Shown here: positions 8,103-16,427 of the stretch, piece after piece
How the letters are laid out: every line of letters begins with the position of its first letter
Numbering within the stretch: position 1 is the stretch's first letter
Assembly (NCBI GenBank): GCA_036490715.1
Contig: DASXDL010000026.1
Span: forward strand, 124,001-188,000
Length of the DNA: 64,000 nucleotides
Direction: 5' to 3'
DNA from: FEN-1191 sp036490715
Lineage (GTDB): Bacteria; Pseudomonadota; Gammaproteobacteria; Steroidobacterales; Steroidobacteraceae
Position numbers and translations under genes: made by a program
The notes under the pieces: model-generated
What the model was told of the DNA's origin: nothing
What the model saw: the letters and a program-made list of their open reading frames with translations, nothing else
Database searches by the model: none

Positions 8103-10085
8103 ATGCTGGCGAACTCCTCATTAAAGCATCGATCCGTGGCCCTGGTTCTGACCGCCGGGCTTGCTGCGGCAGGGCATGCCGTCGCGCAATCCCCGCCGCT
8201 GCTGCACGAGCTGCTGCAAGATCACGCGGTACTGCAGCGCGAGCGGCCGATTGCGCTGTGGGGCCAGAGCGCTCCCGGGGCGACGGTCAGCATCGCCCTC
8301 GGTGCTTCAAGCGCCAGCACGCGCGCCGATGCGCGCGGTGGCTGGCGCGCACAGCTGCCGGCGATGAGCGCCGGTGGCCCCTATGAGCTGACCGTCCGCA
8401 GCAGCTCGGGTTCCAGTCAAGCGGTGCACGACCTTCTGGTCGGCGATGTGTTCCTGTGTTCCGGACAATCGAATATGGAACTGTCGGTGCTTCGCTCCGG
8501 CGACTCGCGGGCCGAGATCGCCAATTCCTCCAACAACGCGATTCGCATGCTTACCATCGGCGAGGCCAGCAGCGCTACGCCGTTGCTGCATTTCAAGACG
8601 CCGGTTGCGTGGCAGGTCGCCGGTCCCGACACCGTGGCGGAGTGGTCGGCGGCCTGCTTCTTCTTCGCACGCGAACTGCAGAAGTCGACCCACGCACCGA
8701 TCGGGCTGCTGCATGCCTCCTGGGGCGGATCGAACATTCGGCCGTGGATGAGCGTGGCCGCGCTGCATGCCAATGGCGGCTATGAGCCCGGCCTGAAGAT
8801 TCTGGCCACGTACACCACCGACCCGGCGGCAGCCCAGGCTCAGTTCGCGGCGCAGTGGGAACAATGGTGGCGCGCTCACAGCGCTGAGCGGGCCGGCACT
8901 GAACCTTGGAGTGCGCATCCCGCCAGTGCAGCGGCCTTTAAGCCCGCGCCCGCGGGCCTTGGAGACTGGCGCTTCTGGGGCGTGCCGGAGCTGCAGAACT
9001 TTACCGGCCTGATTTGGTATCGCACTCGATTCACATTGAACGCCGCGCAGGCCGCCGCCGGCGCCAGCCTCGCGCTCGGCCCGATCAATCAGGTCGATGA
9101 AACCTGGATCAACGGCCACGCCATTGGCAACACCTTTGGTTACGGCACCGAGCGCAGCTACGTGATTCCTGCCGGCGTGCTCAGCGCCGGCGCCAACTCG
9201 CTGGTAGTGAACGTGACCAGCACCTATGGGGGCGGCGGCTTGCTGTCGGGTGGAACGCCGCGAGCGCTGCACTTTGGCAATGGCCAGACGCTGGCGCTCG
9301 AAGGTCCGTGGGACTACCAGCCCGCCGCCAGCGCGATCGGCTATCCGCCGCGCGCGCCGTGGGAATCGGTCGGCGGACTGTCAACGCTATATAACGCGAT
9401 GATCGCGCCAATCGGCGCCTACCCCATCCGTGCCGCGGTCTGGTACCAGGGCGAGTCCAACACCGGCGAGGCCGACAGCTACCAGGGCCTACTGGCCGGA
9501 CTGATGGCGGACTGGCGCCACCAATTCGGGGCCGATCTGCCCTTCCTGGTGGTGCAGCTGCCGAATTACGGCAACCTGTCATCGGCGCCACAGGAGTCAG
9601 GCTGGGCCGAGCTGCGCCAGGCGCAGCAACGGGCGGTCGCGCACGACGCGCATGCCGGATTGGCCGTGACGATCGACATCGGCGATGCCCACAATCTTCA
9701 TCCCACCAATAAGCAGGATGTGGGGCGCCGGCTGGCGCAGGCGGCACGACACGTGATCTACGGGGAATCCATCGCGCCATCGGGCCCGGTCGCACAGCAG
9801 GCGCAGCGCAGCGGTGCACAGATCGCGGTCGAATTCGCCGATGTCGATGGCTCGCTGATCGCCTACAGCCACGACAGTCCGATCGCATTCGAGCTGTGCG
9901 CCGACGCTGCTGGCAGCTGCCGTTATGTTCAGGCCGCGCTCGACGGCGTCCGGGTGCTGCTGACGATCCCCACCGGGCTGACGCCCACGCGAGTGCGCTA
10001 CGGCTGGGCCGACAGTCCGATCTGTACCTTGTTCGACCGCTCCGGGCTGCCCGCAGGCCCATTCGAGCTCAGGATTCGTCAATAA
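8103..10085 (+). CDS. Secreted SGNH-type sialate/xylan O-acetylesterase
   Basis: 660 residues with a signal peptide (cleavage likely after HAVAQ) and the sialate O-acetylesterase (SASA, DUF303) layout: catalytic Ser in GQSNME (about 119-124), oxyanion region VWYQGESNTGEADSYQ (about 445), VVQLPNYG and the Asp-His pair in DIGDAHNLHPTNKQDVGRRLA. An inserted jelly-roll domain (LIWYRTRFTLN ... INQVDETWINGHAIGNT) is typical of this family. Although called 9-O-acetylesterase, homologues in xylan loci remove acetyl groups from xylo-oligosaccharides. Its place opposite a xylose operon with the same operator supports that role. Acts outside the cytoplasm. Confidence 0.88.
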   Translation: MLANSSLKHRSVALVLTAGLAAAGHAVAQSPPLLHELLQDHAVLQRERPIALWGQSAPGATVSIALGASSASTRADARGGWRAQLPAMSAGGPYELTVRSSSGSSQAVHDLLVGDVFLCSGQSNMELSVLRSGDSRAEIANSSNNAIRMLTIGEASSATPLLHFKTPVAWQVAGPDTVAEWSAACFFFARELQKSTHAPIGLLHASWGGSNIRPWMSVAALHANGGYEPGLKILATYTTDPAAAQAQFAAQWEQWWRAHSAERAGTEPWSAHPASAAAFKPAPAGLGDWRFWGVPELQNFTGLIWYRTRFTLNAAQAAAGASLALGPINQVDETWINGHAIGNTFGYGTERSYVIPAGVLSAGANSLVVNVTSTYGGGGLLSGGTPRALHFGNGQTLALEGPWDYQPAASAIGYPPRAPWESVGGLSTLYNAMIAPIGAYPIRAAVWYQGESNTGEADSYQGLLAGLMADWRHQFGADLPFLVVQLPNYGNLSSAPQESGWAELRQAQQRAVAHDAHAGLAVTIDIGDAHNLHPTNKQDVGRRLAQAARHVIYGESIAPSGPVAQQAQRSGAQIAVEFADVDGSLIAYSHDSPIAFELCADAAGSCRYVQAALDGVRVLLTIPTGLTPTRVRYGWADSPICTLFDRSGLPAGPFELRIRQ

Positions 10086-10213
10086 AATCAAGTGCGGCTG
10101 CGGCATTCCGCCATCGCTGCGCCCGGCACACCGTGGGGTTCACGCCGCCCTGCCGGAAGCTATAAGCTATCGACCTATTAGCGCGTCCAAACGCGCACCG
10201 ATAACGATAGGGA
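10086..10213 (+). promoter_or_regulatory. Leader of the putative defence operon: promoter-like element and perfect hairpin
   Basis: TTCACG (10139-10144) and TATAAG (10161-10166) are spaced by 16 nt and resemble a sigma-70 promoter. Downstream, GCGCGT (10181-10186) and ACGCGC (10191-10196) form a perfect 6-bp inverted repeat with a CCAA loop, between the promoter and the ATG at 10214; it could be an operator or a 5' UTR hairpin. No open reading frame was recognised here. Confidence 0.4.
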
Positions 10214-11599
10214 ATGAACACCGTCGCGACCGCACAACTACCCGGCAGTTCGCTGGATGAGGACGCCTGGGACGACCTGCTGAGCTACATCGAAGAGCGT
10301 CGCGTGATTCCGATCGTCGGACCGGAACTGCTGCAGGTGCAGACCGAGCGCGGGCCGCGGCTGCTGTATGACTGGCTGGCCGAAAAGCTGGCGGCGCGCC
10401 TGAATGTCGATGTATCGCTGCTGCCGCGACCCTACACCCTCAATGACGTGGTGTGCTGGTTTCTCGGCGCCCGCGGGCGACGCGAGGAAGCCTACGTGCG
10501 TCTGCGCAGCATCCTCAAGGACGCGTCGTTCGAGCCGCCGCAGGCGTTGCGGCGACTGGCCGCCATTCCCGAGTTTGACCTGTTCGTCACCACCACCTTC
10601 GATCCGCTGCTCGAAAGCGCCATCAATCTGGAGCGCTTCGGCGGCGCCGCGTCGACCGATGTGTTGGCCTATTCGCCCAATCGCGTCTCCGACCTGCCCT
10701 CGGAACGTGACCAATTACAACGACCGGTGGTCTATCACCTGTTCGGGCGCCTGTCGGCTTCGCCCAGCTACGTGATCTCGGACGAGGATCTGCTGGAATT
10801 CATCTGCGCGCTGCAGAGCGAGCATCTGGCTCCCGAGAAGCTGTTTCACGAACTTGAGCACAATCATCTGCTGTTCATTGGCAGCAATTTCACCAACTGG
10901 CTGGCGCGCCTGTTCCTGCGCATGGCCAAGCGCCAGCGCCTGTCCGATCCGCGCGATGTCGGCGAGATCATGGCGGACGACCACATCAGCGACGACGAGC
11001 GCCTGGTCGCGTTCTTGCAGCAGGTGAGCGTGCGAACCCGCATTTATCTGGGCGCCGAGCGCTTCGTTGACGAACTGCACGAGCGCCTGTCGGCACGCCG
11101 CAAGCCGGCATCCTCCGGTCCTCGGGTCGAGGCGCCGACCCGGTTCCTGCCGCCCGCGCGCGAGATGCCGGACAGCGCCGTGTTCATCAGCTACGCGCGC
11201 GAGGATCTGCCGGCGGTGCAGCAGCTGAAGGCCGGGCTCGAGGCGCAGGGTGTCACGGTATGGTTCGATATGGACCGGCTCGAGGTCGGTGACGACTACG
11301 ACCGCAAGATCCAGCGCAATATCGCCCGCTGCTCATACTTCATTCCGATCGTCTCGGCCACGACCCAGCGCCGGCTCGAGGGTTACTTTCGCCGTGAATG
11401 GAGCTACGCGATCGATCGGGTGCGCAACATGGCCGACGGTGCGCTGTTCATCCTGCCGGTTACGATCGATGCGACCAACGCCGCCGCCGCGCTGGTACCG
11501 GACAAGTTCAAGGCACTGCATTTCAACGAGCTGACCGCCGGCCAGGTCACGCCCGAATTTGCCCAGCGTCTGAGCGATTTCATGCGGGCGCGCCAATGA
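10214..11599 (+). CDS. SIR2-like + TIR domain protein (putative NAD+-consuming immune effector)
   Basis: 461 residues. The N-terminal ~290 residues look like a divergent SIR2 domain: RRVIPIVGPELL at the NAD-binding position, FVTTTFDPLLESA (usual TTNYD), and VVYHLFGRL carrying the conserved His, then YVISDEDLLEFI. The usual GAGxS is replaced by VGPEL. From about 319 a TIR domain begins: AVFISYARED, VTVWFDMDRLEVGDDYD, YFIPIVSATTQRR and RREWSYAI, whose Glu (near 393) is in the place of the TIR NADase catalytic residue. TIR and SIR2 domains deplete NAD+ in several phage-defence systems. The stop overlaps the next start (ATGA). First gene of a four-gene operon. Function is inference from domains and neighbours. 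Confidence 0.82.
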   Translation: MNTVATAQLPGSSLDEDAWDDLLSYIEERRVIPIVGPELLQVQTERGPRLLYDWLAEKLAARLNVDVSLLPRPYTLNDVVCWFLGARGRREEAYVRLRSILKDASFEPPQALRRLAAIPEFDLFVTTTFDPLLESAINLERFGGAASTDVLAYSPNRVSDLPSERDQLQRPVVYHLFGRLSASPSYVISDEDLLEFICALQSEHLAPEKLFHELEHNHLLFIGSNFTNWLARLFLRMAKRQRLSDPRDVGEIMADDHISDDERLVAFLQQVSVRTRIYLGAERFVDELHERLSARRKPASSGPRVEAPTRFLPPAREMPDSAVFISYAREDLPAVQQLKAGLEAQGVTVWFDMDRLEVGDDYDRKIQRNIARCSYFIPIVSATTQRRLEGYFRREWSYAIDRVRNMADGALFILPVTIDATNAAAALVPDKFKALHFNELTAGQVTPEFAQRLSDFMRARQ

Positions 11600-14500
11600 A
11601 CGCCGTGCCGGCAACACCGCTTGAGACCGCCGCGGTCGATGCCCGCAATCCGTGGCTCGGGCTTGCGTCCTTTACCGAGGAGACACAGTCGTACTTCTAC
11701 GGACGCGAAGAAGAGGTCGCGGAGCTGGCGCGGCGCGTTCAGCGCAAGCTGCTGACGGTGCTGTTCGGTCAGTCGGGCCTGGGCAAGACCTCGATCCTGC
11801 GCGCCGGGCTGGTGCCGCGCCTTCGCGCTCAGGGCTACTGTCCGGTGTACGTGCGGGTCGACTACGGGCGCGAGGCGCCCGAGCCCTCCGAACAGATCAA
11901 GCAGGCGATTGCGCGCACCGCCCGACTGTCCGGACAGTGGACCCAGGTCGGGGTTGCCGCCGACGGTGAGTCGCTGTGGGAGTTCCTGCATCACCGCGAC
12001 GACGTGCTGCGCGATGAATCCGGCAATACGCTGATTCCGCTGCTGATCTTCGACCAGTTCGAAGAGATCTTCACGCTGGCGCAATCGGATGAATTCGGCC
12101 GCGCCCGCGCGGCTCGCTTTGTCACTGATCTTGCCGACCTGGTGGAAAATCGCGCTCCAAAGACACTGGAAGCTCGCCTCGAGTCGGACGAGTCGGCCGC
12201 CGAGCGCTTCGATTTCGGGCGCAGCGACTATCGCGTGCTGATTGCGCTGCGCGAGGACTATCTGGCGCCGCTCGAAGGACTCAAGAGCGAGATGCCGAGC
12301 ATCACCCAGAATCGCCTGCGCCTGGCGCCGATGACCGGTTCACAGGCGCTGGCGGCCGTGCTCAAGCCGGGTAAGGGCCTGGTTTCCGACGAGGTGGCGG
12401 CCGCCATCGTGCGCTTCGTCGCCGGTGGCGGCGAACTCGCCAACGCCGAGGTGGAACCGTCGCTGCTGAGCCTCATCTGTCGTGAGCTCAACGACGCGCG
12501 CATCGAGCAGCGGCGCGATGAGATCTCGCTCGACCTGCTGGCCGGCTCGCATGCCACGATCCTGAGCAACTTCTACGAGCGCTCGCTGGCCGATCAAGCG
12601 GCGGCGGTGCGCCGCATCATTGAAGATGAACTGCTGACTGCCTCGGGCTATCGCGAGAACATCGCCGAGGAGCGTCTGCTGCACAGCTTCACGGCCGCCG
12701 GCGCCGCCCCCGGAACGCTCGCGACGCTGGTCAACCGACGCCTGTTGCGCATCGAAGAGCGTCTGGACGTACGCCGAGTCGAGCTGACCCACGACGTGCT
12801 GTGCGGTGTGGTCAAGGCCAGCCGCGATGAGCGACGCGAACGTGAAGCGCGCGAGGCCACCGAGCGAGTGCTGGCCGAACAGCGTGCGCGTGAACTGGCC
12901 GCGCGGCACGCGCTGGTGCGCGCGCGCCAGGTTGCCGGCATCTGCGCCGCCCTGGCGGTCGGTGCCATCGTGGCCGCGATCCTGGCCTACGTCAGCACCC
13001 AGCGCGCGCACCGAGCCGAGCGGCTCGCCGAGCAGACCCGCGCTACCGCCGAGCAGGCCCGCGGCCAGGCCGAGCAGCTGATGGGCTATCTGACCGACGA
13101 CTTCGCGCGCGAGCTGGAAAGCTCTGGCCGGTTGGACGTCGTCGCCGCCCTCGCTGAGCGCGAGATCGATTACTTCCATGCGCTGCCGACCGCGCTCAAA
13201 GGCCCGGACACCACGCGCAACGGCGCCATGGCCATGCTGCAGTACGCGCGCGCAGCGCGCACGCTCGGTATGTTGGACAAGTCCGCTGCCGCCGACGATG
13301 AGGCGCTGCAGCTACTGCAGCAATTGCGAGCGGCAGGAGATCACTCGGAGGGCACGTTGATAGGGCTGGCGCGCGGTGGGCAGATCAAGGCGCGTATTCT
13401 GTCCGATCAGGAAAGTCCCGATAGCTTGGCCACCGAGCAGCAGGCGGTGGATCTGCTGCAGGGCCCTGCCCAAACCGCGGATGCCTCCCAAGCCGTGCGT
13501 CGCGCCTATGCCGACGTACTTTTCTTTCTTGGATACCTGCAAGTGCAATCGGCGACGATGAACGACAAGGCCGTGGTCACACTGCGCCAGGCCATGCAGC
13601 TCACCGCCCAGCTGGGCGGAAAAGACTACAGCGACCTGTCGATGTCCGCGTTGTACGCCGAGTGCGGCACCTGGTTGATTTCGGCACTGCAAAATATGGG
13701 GCAGGCGGCGGAAGCTCGGCAGGTATTTGCGGATGTCAGCGCGGTGGCCCAACACGTCCTGGTTCTGCGGCCGGGACACCGCGTCGCGATGCACGCGCTC
13801 GAGGTCATGCAATCGGGCATGACTGAGATTGCGATGACCGAGCTCGATCCGGAGCGAGCACTGCTTACGGGGCGAGATGCGGAGGCCACGGCGTCAGAGC
13901 TGGTCCGGCTCGACCCGAAGAATACGATCTCATACAACAATCTCGGATCGATCCGGATGGACCTGGGCGATGCCAGCTGGGCCGCCGGCAAAGCACGCCA
14001 GTCAGTCGACTACTATGAAAAGGCGGTCGACGACATGAACCACGTGACCGGTACCGAGGACATCGGCGCCAACTTCATTCTGAACCAGCTTTATCCGCTC
14101 TCAGTTGTCGCTAACCGGCAGGCGGACCTGGGCAATAGCGCGGCGGTACAGATCGCTCTTAACAGCTCGCAGCAGTTCGTCAACGGCCTGCGCGCCAGCG
14201 CGCCCAAGGGCAGCGTGCTGCCGCTGTTCGGCGAGTGCAATCTGCGCATCGGACAGGTCGCCGCGGCACTATGGAACGGAGATAACGCGGCCGCGAGGAG
14301 ACTGGGCGCCGACAATGTCGCACTGGTGGAGGGCATCAAACCGGCCGGCGGACAGGAGGTGTTCCAGAAGAGCGCCTGCATCTTCTACCCGGACCGGCTC
14401 AAGGGCCAGGCCGAATATCTATCGGGAGATTACGCTGCCGCCGAGAAGACGCTGCGCGAAGCGCTCGAGGCCCGCAAGCAATGGCCGATCACCAATGACG

Positions 14501-14871
14501 ACCAGCGTCGGGAGGAGAATGAGGCCTCGACGCTGCTGGCTTTAGCCATCGCCGCGCAGGGGCGTCGCGCCGAGGCGCAGCAGATCATTGATCCGGTGAT
14601 TTCCTTTCAGCGCTCGCTCGCCGCACGCAATCACAGCGATCGGCAGCAACACGTCGAGCTGGCTAAGGCGCTGTACGCCAAAGCCACGGCAGAGACTGAC
14701 GCCGGCCGGCGCAGCGCGCTGCTGAAGGAATCTGGCACGCTGATCGATTCGATTCCTGCGCAGATGCAGGCGCTACGAAGCGTGCGCGTCTGGCACGATC
14801 AAATTCATGCCGCGCTGCAGAAGCCGGCAGCGCAGCTGGAACCGGCGACAACCCCGCGGGATTCGGGGTGA
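11596..14871 (+). CDS. STAND-type NTPase with transmembrane segment and TPR-like C-terminal repeats
   Basis: 1091 residues from the ATG that overlaps the previous stop; an upstream in-frame extension to 11398 is rejected. N-terminal NTPase: NPWLGLASF and YFYGREEEVAEL opening, Walker A LFGQSGLGKTS (about 56-66), Walker B LLIFDQFEEIF (about 148-158), sensor-like VLIALREDYLAPL, then a winged-helix segment ending RVELTHDVL. A charged helix leads into one transmembrane helix (VAGICAALAVGAIVAAILAYV, about 446-466). The rest is Ala/Leu-rich helical repeat, probably TPR, likely sensing a ligand. STAND proteins are ATP-driven switches in immunity (AVAST and related systems). Here it likely controls the TIR/SIR2 protein; the signal is unknown. 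Confidence 0.8.
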   Translation: MNAVPATPLETAAVDARNPWLGLASFTEETQSYFYGREEEVAELARRVQRKLLTVLFGQSGLGKTSILRAGLVPRLRAQGYCPVYVRVDYGREAPEPSEQIKQAIARTARLSGQWTQVGVAADGESLWEFLHHRDDVLRDESGNTLIPLLIFDQFEEIFTLAQSDEFGRARAARFVTDLADLVENRAPKTLEARLESDESAAERFDFGRSDYRVLIALREDYLAPLEGLKSEMPSITQNRLRLAPMTGSQALAAVLKPGKGLVSDEVAAAIVRFVAGGGELANAEVEPSLLSLICRELNDARIEQRRDEISLDLLAGSHATILSNFYERSLADQAAAVRRIIEDELLTASGYRENIAEERLLHSFTAAGAAPGTLATLVNRRLLRIEERLDVRRVELTHDVLCGVVKASRDERREREAREATERVLAEQRARELAARHALVRARQVAGICAALAVGAIVAAILAYVSTQRAHRAERLAEQTRATAEQARGQAEQLMGYLTDDFARELESSGRLDVVAALAEREIDYFHALPTALKGPDTTRNGAMAMLQYARAARTLGMLDKSAAADDEALQLLQQLRAAGDHSEGTLIGLARGGQIKARILSDQESPDSLATEQQAVDLLQGPAQTADASQAVRRAYADVLFFLGYLQVQSATMNDKAVVTLRQAMQLTAQLGGKDYSDLSMSALYAECGTWLISALQNMGQAAEARQVFADVSAVAQHVLVLRPGHRVAMHALEVMQSGMTEIAMTELDPERALLTGRDAEATASELVRLDPKNTISYNNLGSIRMDLGDASWAAGKARQSVDYYEKAVDDMNHVTGTEDIGANFILNQLYPLSVVANRQADLGNSAAVQIALNSSQQFVNGLRASAPKGSVLPLFGECNLRIGQVAAALWNGDNAAARRLGADNVALVEGIKPAGGQEVFQKSACIFYPDRLKGQAEYLSGDYAAAEKTLREALEARKQWPITNDDQRREENEASTLLALAIAAQGRRAEAQQIIDPVISFQRSLAARNHSDRQQHVELAKALYAKATAETDAGRRSALLKESGTLIDSIPAQMQALRSVRVWHDQIHAALQKPAAQLEPATTPRDSG

Positions 14872-15338
14872 CTGCCGGTGCAGTCCGGCAATTTCGCTCC
14901 AGCGGACGCCGCGGCTTTTCGAGCTTTCTGACCGACAACCCGCGCCATATCACGGCGCGCAAGTTCGAACGCGAAGTCGGCGTCGAATTCGCGCCGGACT
15001 CGTGCATCGTTCAGACCTCCGAGGGAGCGGTCCACGCGCAACCCGGTGACGCGATCCTGACGGGAATCGCCGGCGAGCGCTGGCGCGTCACCCGCGCGCA
15101 CTTCGCCGACAAGTACCGACCGCTACCGCCGACCCAGCCTGGACAGGCCGGCCGCTACCTGAGTCTGCGCAATGAGATCCTGGCGGTCCGGATGACCGAA
15201 GCCTTCGAAGTGGTGCTGGCCGACAGCGTGTCGCGTCTGCTCGGCCACAGCGGCGACTGGCTGGTGGACTACGGTGACGGCAGTCTCGGGGTGGTCTCAC
15301 CTGGCATCTTTGCGACCACCTACGAGATCGTCTGCTGA
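14868..15338 (+). CDS. Small PGDYG-like domain protein of the putative defence operon
   Basis: 156 residues, starting with GTG inside the STAND stop (GTGA) and ending with a stop that shares one base with the next ATG. It is soluble and beta-rich, with two related motifs: AQPGDAILTGIAGERWRV near 57-74 and WLVDYGDGSLGVVSPGIF near the end. I recall similar motifs from the PGDYG domain, which occurs in small phage- or conflict-associated proteins. No catalytic residues can be assigned. Position inside the operon suggests an accessory, sensor or adaptor role; this is inference. It could also be an unrelated small beta-barrel. Confidence 0.6.
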   Translation: MTAGAVRQFRSSGRRGFSSFLTDNPRHITARKFEREVGVEFAPDSCIVQTSEGAVHAQPGDAILTGIAGERWRVTRAHFADKYRPLPPTQPGQAGRYLSLRNEILAVRMTEAFEVVLADSVSRLLGHSGDWLVDYGDGSLGVVSPGIFATTYEIVC

Positions 15339-16381
15339 TGCGCGTGGCGCTGCATCAGGCAATCCAGAAACTGCTGCTGATCGGCGTCACGATCCACTCA
15401 CCGCCGGCCCCGCCACCGCCACAACCGCCGCCACGCCTGCGACCGCTGATCGAAGCACTGGCACCCGCGCATCGCGCGTTCGATCAGCGCGCACTGGTGT
15501 TCGGGCATCGCTATCGCAGTGGCTTCTGGGCGATCTACCTGCTGAGCGCGATCGCGGTATTGTGCGCGGTGATGCCGCTGGCACTCGGCTGGGACAGCCC
15601 GCGTCACCACCTGCATCCGTACGCCGGGGCCGGGGCGGTGTGCGAGGTGCTGATCATCGCCGGCGTCACTGCCATTTACTGGCGCGGCCAGCGTCGGGAC
15701 TGGCAGGGCGAATGGCTGCGCGCACGCACCACCGCCGAGCTGACCTGGTATCTGCCGATGATCGCGCCGTTGCTGAATTTCTTCGAGCCCGGCGCCCAGC
15801 CCAACTGGTACCTGCGGGTGCTGGATCCCGGCCAGACTCTGCGCGGAGCGGATGATGTCGCCACAATATGCGCGGCCAACGAGCCGCTGGCGCGCGAACT
15901 GCTGGCACCGGCCTGGACCGATCCGCAATTTGTGACCGGCTATGCGCAATGGACCATCCAGGTGCTGCAGTCGCAGAAGCACTACCACGCCCGCGTGGCA
16001 GCCCGTCAGCATGCACTGCTGCACCGCGTACATCGAATCACCAGCGGCCTGTTTGCCCTCACCGCCCTGGGCGCGCTGTGTCACTTGCTGGTGCACACGC
16101 TGTGGCTATCGCTGGTGACCACCTTCTTTCCGGCGCTGGCGGCGTCACTGCATGGTGCCCTGGCGCAGTCCGAAGCCTACCGCTTATCCATGACCTCGGA
16201 ACGACTCGTCCATGAGCTGCAGGATGCGATCGACACCATTCACTCGGCGCTCGGCCGAAACCCGGAAGGCGCACGCATGCAGGCCCTCAAGGCGGCGGTC
16301 GAGGGCGCCATCGCGCTGATCATGGAGGAGCATCAGGATTGGCACATGCTGGTGCGCCCGCATCATCTGCCGCTGGCCTGA
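15338..16381 (+). CDS. SLATT-like multi-helix membrane protein (putative defence membrane effector)
   Basis: 347 residues. A proline-rich stretch (PPAPPPPQPPP, about 22-32) precedes a helix rich in His/Arg (AHRAFDQRALVFGHRYRSGFW), then TM1 (about 63-83), TM2 (about 97-114) and a cytoplasmic WQGEWLRARTTAELTWYLP motif. This order of two helices followed by a conserved R/E/W helix resembles SLATT membrane effectors linked to TIR, STAND and nucleotide-second-messenger systems. Two further hydrophobic stretches (about 229-272) and a C-terminal coiled-coil follow. Last gene of the operon, overlapping the previous stop by one base. Pore or membrane-damage function is inferred, not shown. Confidence 0.6.
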   Translation: MRVALHQAIQKLLLIGVTIHSPPAPPPPQPPPRLRPLIEALAPAHRAFDQRALVFGHRYRSGFWAIYLLSAIAVLCAVMPLALGWDSPRHHLHPYAGAGAVCEVLIIAGVTAIYWRGQRRDWQGEWLRARTTAELTWYLPMIAPLLNFFEPGAQPNWYLRVLDPGQTLRGADDVATICAANEPLARELLAPAWTDPQFVTGYAQWTIQVLQSQKHYHARVAARQHALLHRVHRITSGLFALTALGALCHLLVHTLWLSLVTTFFPALAASLHGALAQSEAYRLSMTSERLVHELQDAIDTIHSALGRNPEGARMQALKAAVEGAIALIMEEHQDWHMLVRPHHLPLA

Positions 16382-16427
16382 TGGCATATTCGAGCGCAGC
16401 TGCAACCGGTATAGTCGCGCCCCAACC

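Noticed and set aside
11398..11595. N-terminal extension of the STAND protein
   Set aside because: It would overlap the TIR domain by 200 nt; ATG 11596 overlaps the previous stop by 4 nt and gives the normal family start.
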